Source: Lunatimonas lonarensis (GTDB lineage Bacteria > Bacteroidota > Bacteroidia > Cytophagales > Cyclobacteriaceae). Taken from it: a stretch of DNA of 64,000 bases. A program made the position numbers and the translations under genes. Position 1 is the first letter of the stretch. Every line of letters begins with the position of its first letter. The notes under the pieces were generated by a model. It saw nothing but the letters and a program-made list of their open reading frames with translations, did not search any database and had not been told where the DNA came from. Below are positions 62,424 through 64,000 of the stretch, piece by piece. The stretch is taken from NCBI RefSeq assembly GCF_000390185.1, contig NZ_AQHR01000050.1:1-64000 (forward strand), written 5' to 3'.

Positions 62424-63143
62424 ATGCACCGATTTGTATGGGGGCTTTTGATTTTCGCCAGCCTCAGTTGCTCAACGCGCCAAGAAGAAGGAAAAGACCA
62501 GAATCAAGAAAAAATCGAGCTTTCCGCCGAGGAGTTCAACGAGCGGATTTCAAAAATTCCTGATGTGCAATTGGTTGATGTTCGGACCCCGGAGGAGTTT
62601 AGGAAAGGGCACATCGAAAATGCCGCCAATGTAAACATCAATGGCGAACAGTTTCGCGATCAGATACGGGCGCTGGACAAGTCAAAGCCGGTATATATTT
62701 ATTGTCTTAGCGGTGCCAGAAGCAAAGCAGCTGCAAATTTTTTACGCGATGATGGCTATGAGAATGTATATGAAATGCCAGGCGGTATAATGGAGTGGAG
62801 AAGCAAAGACCTGCCGGAAACCATCTTGGAGAGTAGGGAAAGCGGAGGGATGACACTTGCCGAATACCGGACCATGTTGCAGACAGATAAGCTGGCGTTG
62901 GTTGATTTTTATGCCACCTGGTGTGCTCCCTGTAAGAAAATGAAACCCTACTTGGAAAAGATCTCGGAAGAAATGGCTGACAAGTTAACGCTTATCCGCA
63001 TTGACGTCGATAACAATCCGGATCTTTGCAAAGAACTTGGGGTTTCGGCTCTGCCCGTATTGAAATTGTATAAAAACGAGGATGTTATTTGGGAACACAA
63101 CGGCTACATTGACGAGGATGGGGTACGAGCCCAACTGAATTGA
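62424..63143 (+). CDS. Rhodanese-thioredoxin fusion lipoprotein (239 aa)
   Basis: The signal ends in the lipobox FASLSC, so it is tethered in the envelope. A rhodanese domain follows (about 33-130): VQLVDVRTPEEFRKGHIENA and the catalytic Cys in YIYCLSGARSKAA. A thioredoxin domain follows (about 135-239) with active site YATWCAPCKKMKPYLEKI (CxPC type) and the cis-Pro in VSALPVLKLYKNE. It would transfer sulfane sulfur or reduce disulfides in the periplasm. The fusion of both domains behind a lipobox is uncommon but known in Bacteroidota. It lies next to the YgaP-like DUF2892 gene. Confidence 0.9.
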   Translation: MHRFVWGLLIFASLSCSTRQEEGKDQNQEKIELSAEEFNERISKIPDVQLVDVRTPEEFRKGHIENAANVNINGEQFRDQIRALDKSKPVYIYCLSGARSKAAANFLRDDGYENVYEMPGGIMEWRSKDLPETILESRESGGMTLAEYRTMLQTDKLALVDFYATWCAPCKKMKPYLEKISEEMADKLTLIRIDVDNNPDLCKELGVSALPVLKLYKNEDVIWEHNGYIDEDGVRAQLN

Positions 63144-63212
63144 CGAATGAACCGGGGTGCGCGAGAATCTAATCGCTCCCTGTCAAATCCCAATCATAAA
63201 ATCCTTTTCAAG

Positions 63213-63254
63213 AAAAAGCGGGAGACCACTCAGCATGGTTTCCCGCTTTTTTTG
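63213..63254. terminator. Bidirectional terminator between thioredoxin and aldo/keto reductase genes
   Basis: AAAAAGCGGGAGACC pairs with GGTTTCCCGCTTTTT across ACTCAGCAT with one G-T mismatch. T-runs lie on both strands, so it serves both convergent genes. Confidence 0.7.
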
Positions 63255-63277
63255 TCACCTATATTCACGACTGCTGT

Positions 63278-64000
63278 TCAGTAAAACGTAGGAGTCGGGT
63301 TCAGGGATTTGTTTTTCCACTGATGCCAATAGGGATAGGGAGGTGGTACCTCGCTGGCAGCGTCCAGACGTTGTACTTGTTCCGCTGTGAGCGACCACCC
63401 TGCGGCGCCCAGGTTTTGCTTCAATTGCTCCTCGTTTCTGGCACCTATGATCACCGAAGCGACCGTTGGGCGCCGTAGCAGCCAATTGATGGCAACTTGT
63501 GCGATGTGTTTATCAACTTCCTCGGCTATTTCCTGCAATACCTCTACCGTACGGTAAAAGACTTCCTCTTGCACGACCATGTCGGGAATAGGACTGCCCC
63601 CCTGTGCAATTCTGCCTTCCGCAGGGATTGGCTTGTTCCTTCCATATCTCCCGCCTAACCGACCAGCAGATAACGGAGACCAAACGATGGCATCTACCCC
63701 TTGATCCAGTCCCAGAGGCATAAGTTCCCACTCGTAGTCACGATTCGCCAGTGAATAATATACCTGATGTGCTACGTACCGATTCCAACCGTAACGGTCT
63801 GAAATGGCCAGAGATTTCATCATATGCCAGCCCGAGAAATTTGACGCTGCCAGATACCTGACCTTCCCGCTTTGGACCAGATCATCGAGTGTACGCAAGG
63901 TTTCTTCCACAGGCGTGTTACCGTCAAATCCATGCATATGGTAGATGTCGATATAGTCGGTGCCCAGACGCTTGAGGCTTCCCTCAACCTGACGCAGGAT
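63278..64000 (-). CDS. Aldo/keto reductase (partial, runs off right edge)
   Basis: An NADPH-dependent oxidoreductase. The frame continues upstream past 64000 (RQVEGSLKRLGTDYIDIYH precedes the visible methionine at 63937), so the N-terminus with the catalytic Asp, Tyr and Lys is not in the window. Visible segments are the catalytic His in DYIDIYHMHGFD, VRYLAASNFSGWHMMKSLA, VAHQVYYSLANRDYEWELM, the NADPH-binding VASVIIGARNEEQLKQNLGA and WSPLSAGRLGGRY. It is most similar in pattern to the YajO/YakC-like AKRs. Substrate unknown. Confidence 0.92.
   Translation of the reverse strand: MLRQVEGSLKRLGTDYIDIYHMHGFDGNTPVEETLRTLDDLVQSGKVRYLAASNFSGWHMMKSLAISDRYGWNRYVAHQVYYSLANRDYEWELMPLGLDQGVDAIVWSPLSAGRLGGRYGRNKPIPAEGRIAQGGSPIPDMVVQEEVFYRTVEVLQEIAEEVDKHIAQVAINWLLRRPTVASVIIGARNEEQLKQNLGAAGWSLTAEQVQRLDAASEVPPPYPYWHQWKNKSLNPTPTFY

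Overview
The window comes from a Bacteroidota chromosome, most likely order Cytophagales (a Cyclobacteriaceae-like marine or saline bacterium). The evidence is direct: a SusC/SusD pair, secreted proteins ending in type IX secretion (T9SS) sorting domains of both type A and type B, a PorT-like T9SS protein, DUF4924 and DUF5606 proteins, a Rho with a long disordered insert, almost no Shine-Dalgarno sites, and repeated TAnnTTTG -7 promoter boxes a short distance upstream of start codons. No tRNA, rRNA, CRISPR array or phage was seen.

Layout. 1-3.25 kb is a decaying accessory edge: a 6-bladed beta-propeller pseudogene, a short HTH-like gene, and an IS630-family element whose dead transposase gene is split by an apparently intact IS982-family element. 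3.4-12.2 kb is a minus-strand operon of SusC, SusD, a surface lipoprotein and a T9SS-exported subtilisin, which looks like a protein or peptide utilisation locus. 12.4-17.8 kb holds lepA-folD-queE and an OmpA-family envelope protein. 17.9-28.7 kb is mixed housekeeping: a DUF922-type putative metalloprotease, DUF4924, an SF1 helicase, ACP phosphodiesterase, an M42 peptidase, purF, murI and recQ. 28.7-37.0 kb is an island of three large T9SS cargo genes; one has a single amber codon at a conserved tryptophan, which removes its sorting domain. 37.3-42.0 kb has rho and serS, divergently arranged, and a Tat-exported aldolase-like protein. 42.1-46.9 kb is a cytochrome c maturation cluster (ccmB, C, D, E, F) with the CxxxY variant of CcmE. 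47-64 kb carries small metabolic and envelope genes: cdd, esterase, PHP lipoprotein, amidohydrolase, ThuA, VanX-like dipeptidase, SDR, porT-ubiE, engB, DUF5606, fbp, aspartate kinase, fructosamine kinase-LMW phosphatase, DUF2892, rhodanese-thioredoxin and a partial aldo/keto reductase.

How it fits together. The accessory content is mostly cell-surface: nutrient capture (SusCD plus protease), T9SS adhesin-like cargo, the PorT export component, and several lipoprotein hydrolases. The most useful leads are (1) the amber-interrupted T9SS cargo gene, (2) a promoter-terminator unit of about 60 nt in front of murI that may be a small RNA or attenuator, (3) a two-tier hairpin in the long rho leader, (4) a perfect palindrome upstream of susC, (5) the system I* type CcmE, and (6) the overlapping kinase-phosphatase pair likely to act in protein deglycation. 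No wholly new multi-gene system is convincingly visible; most of the window is ordinary chromosome.
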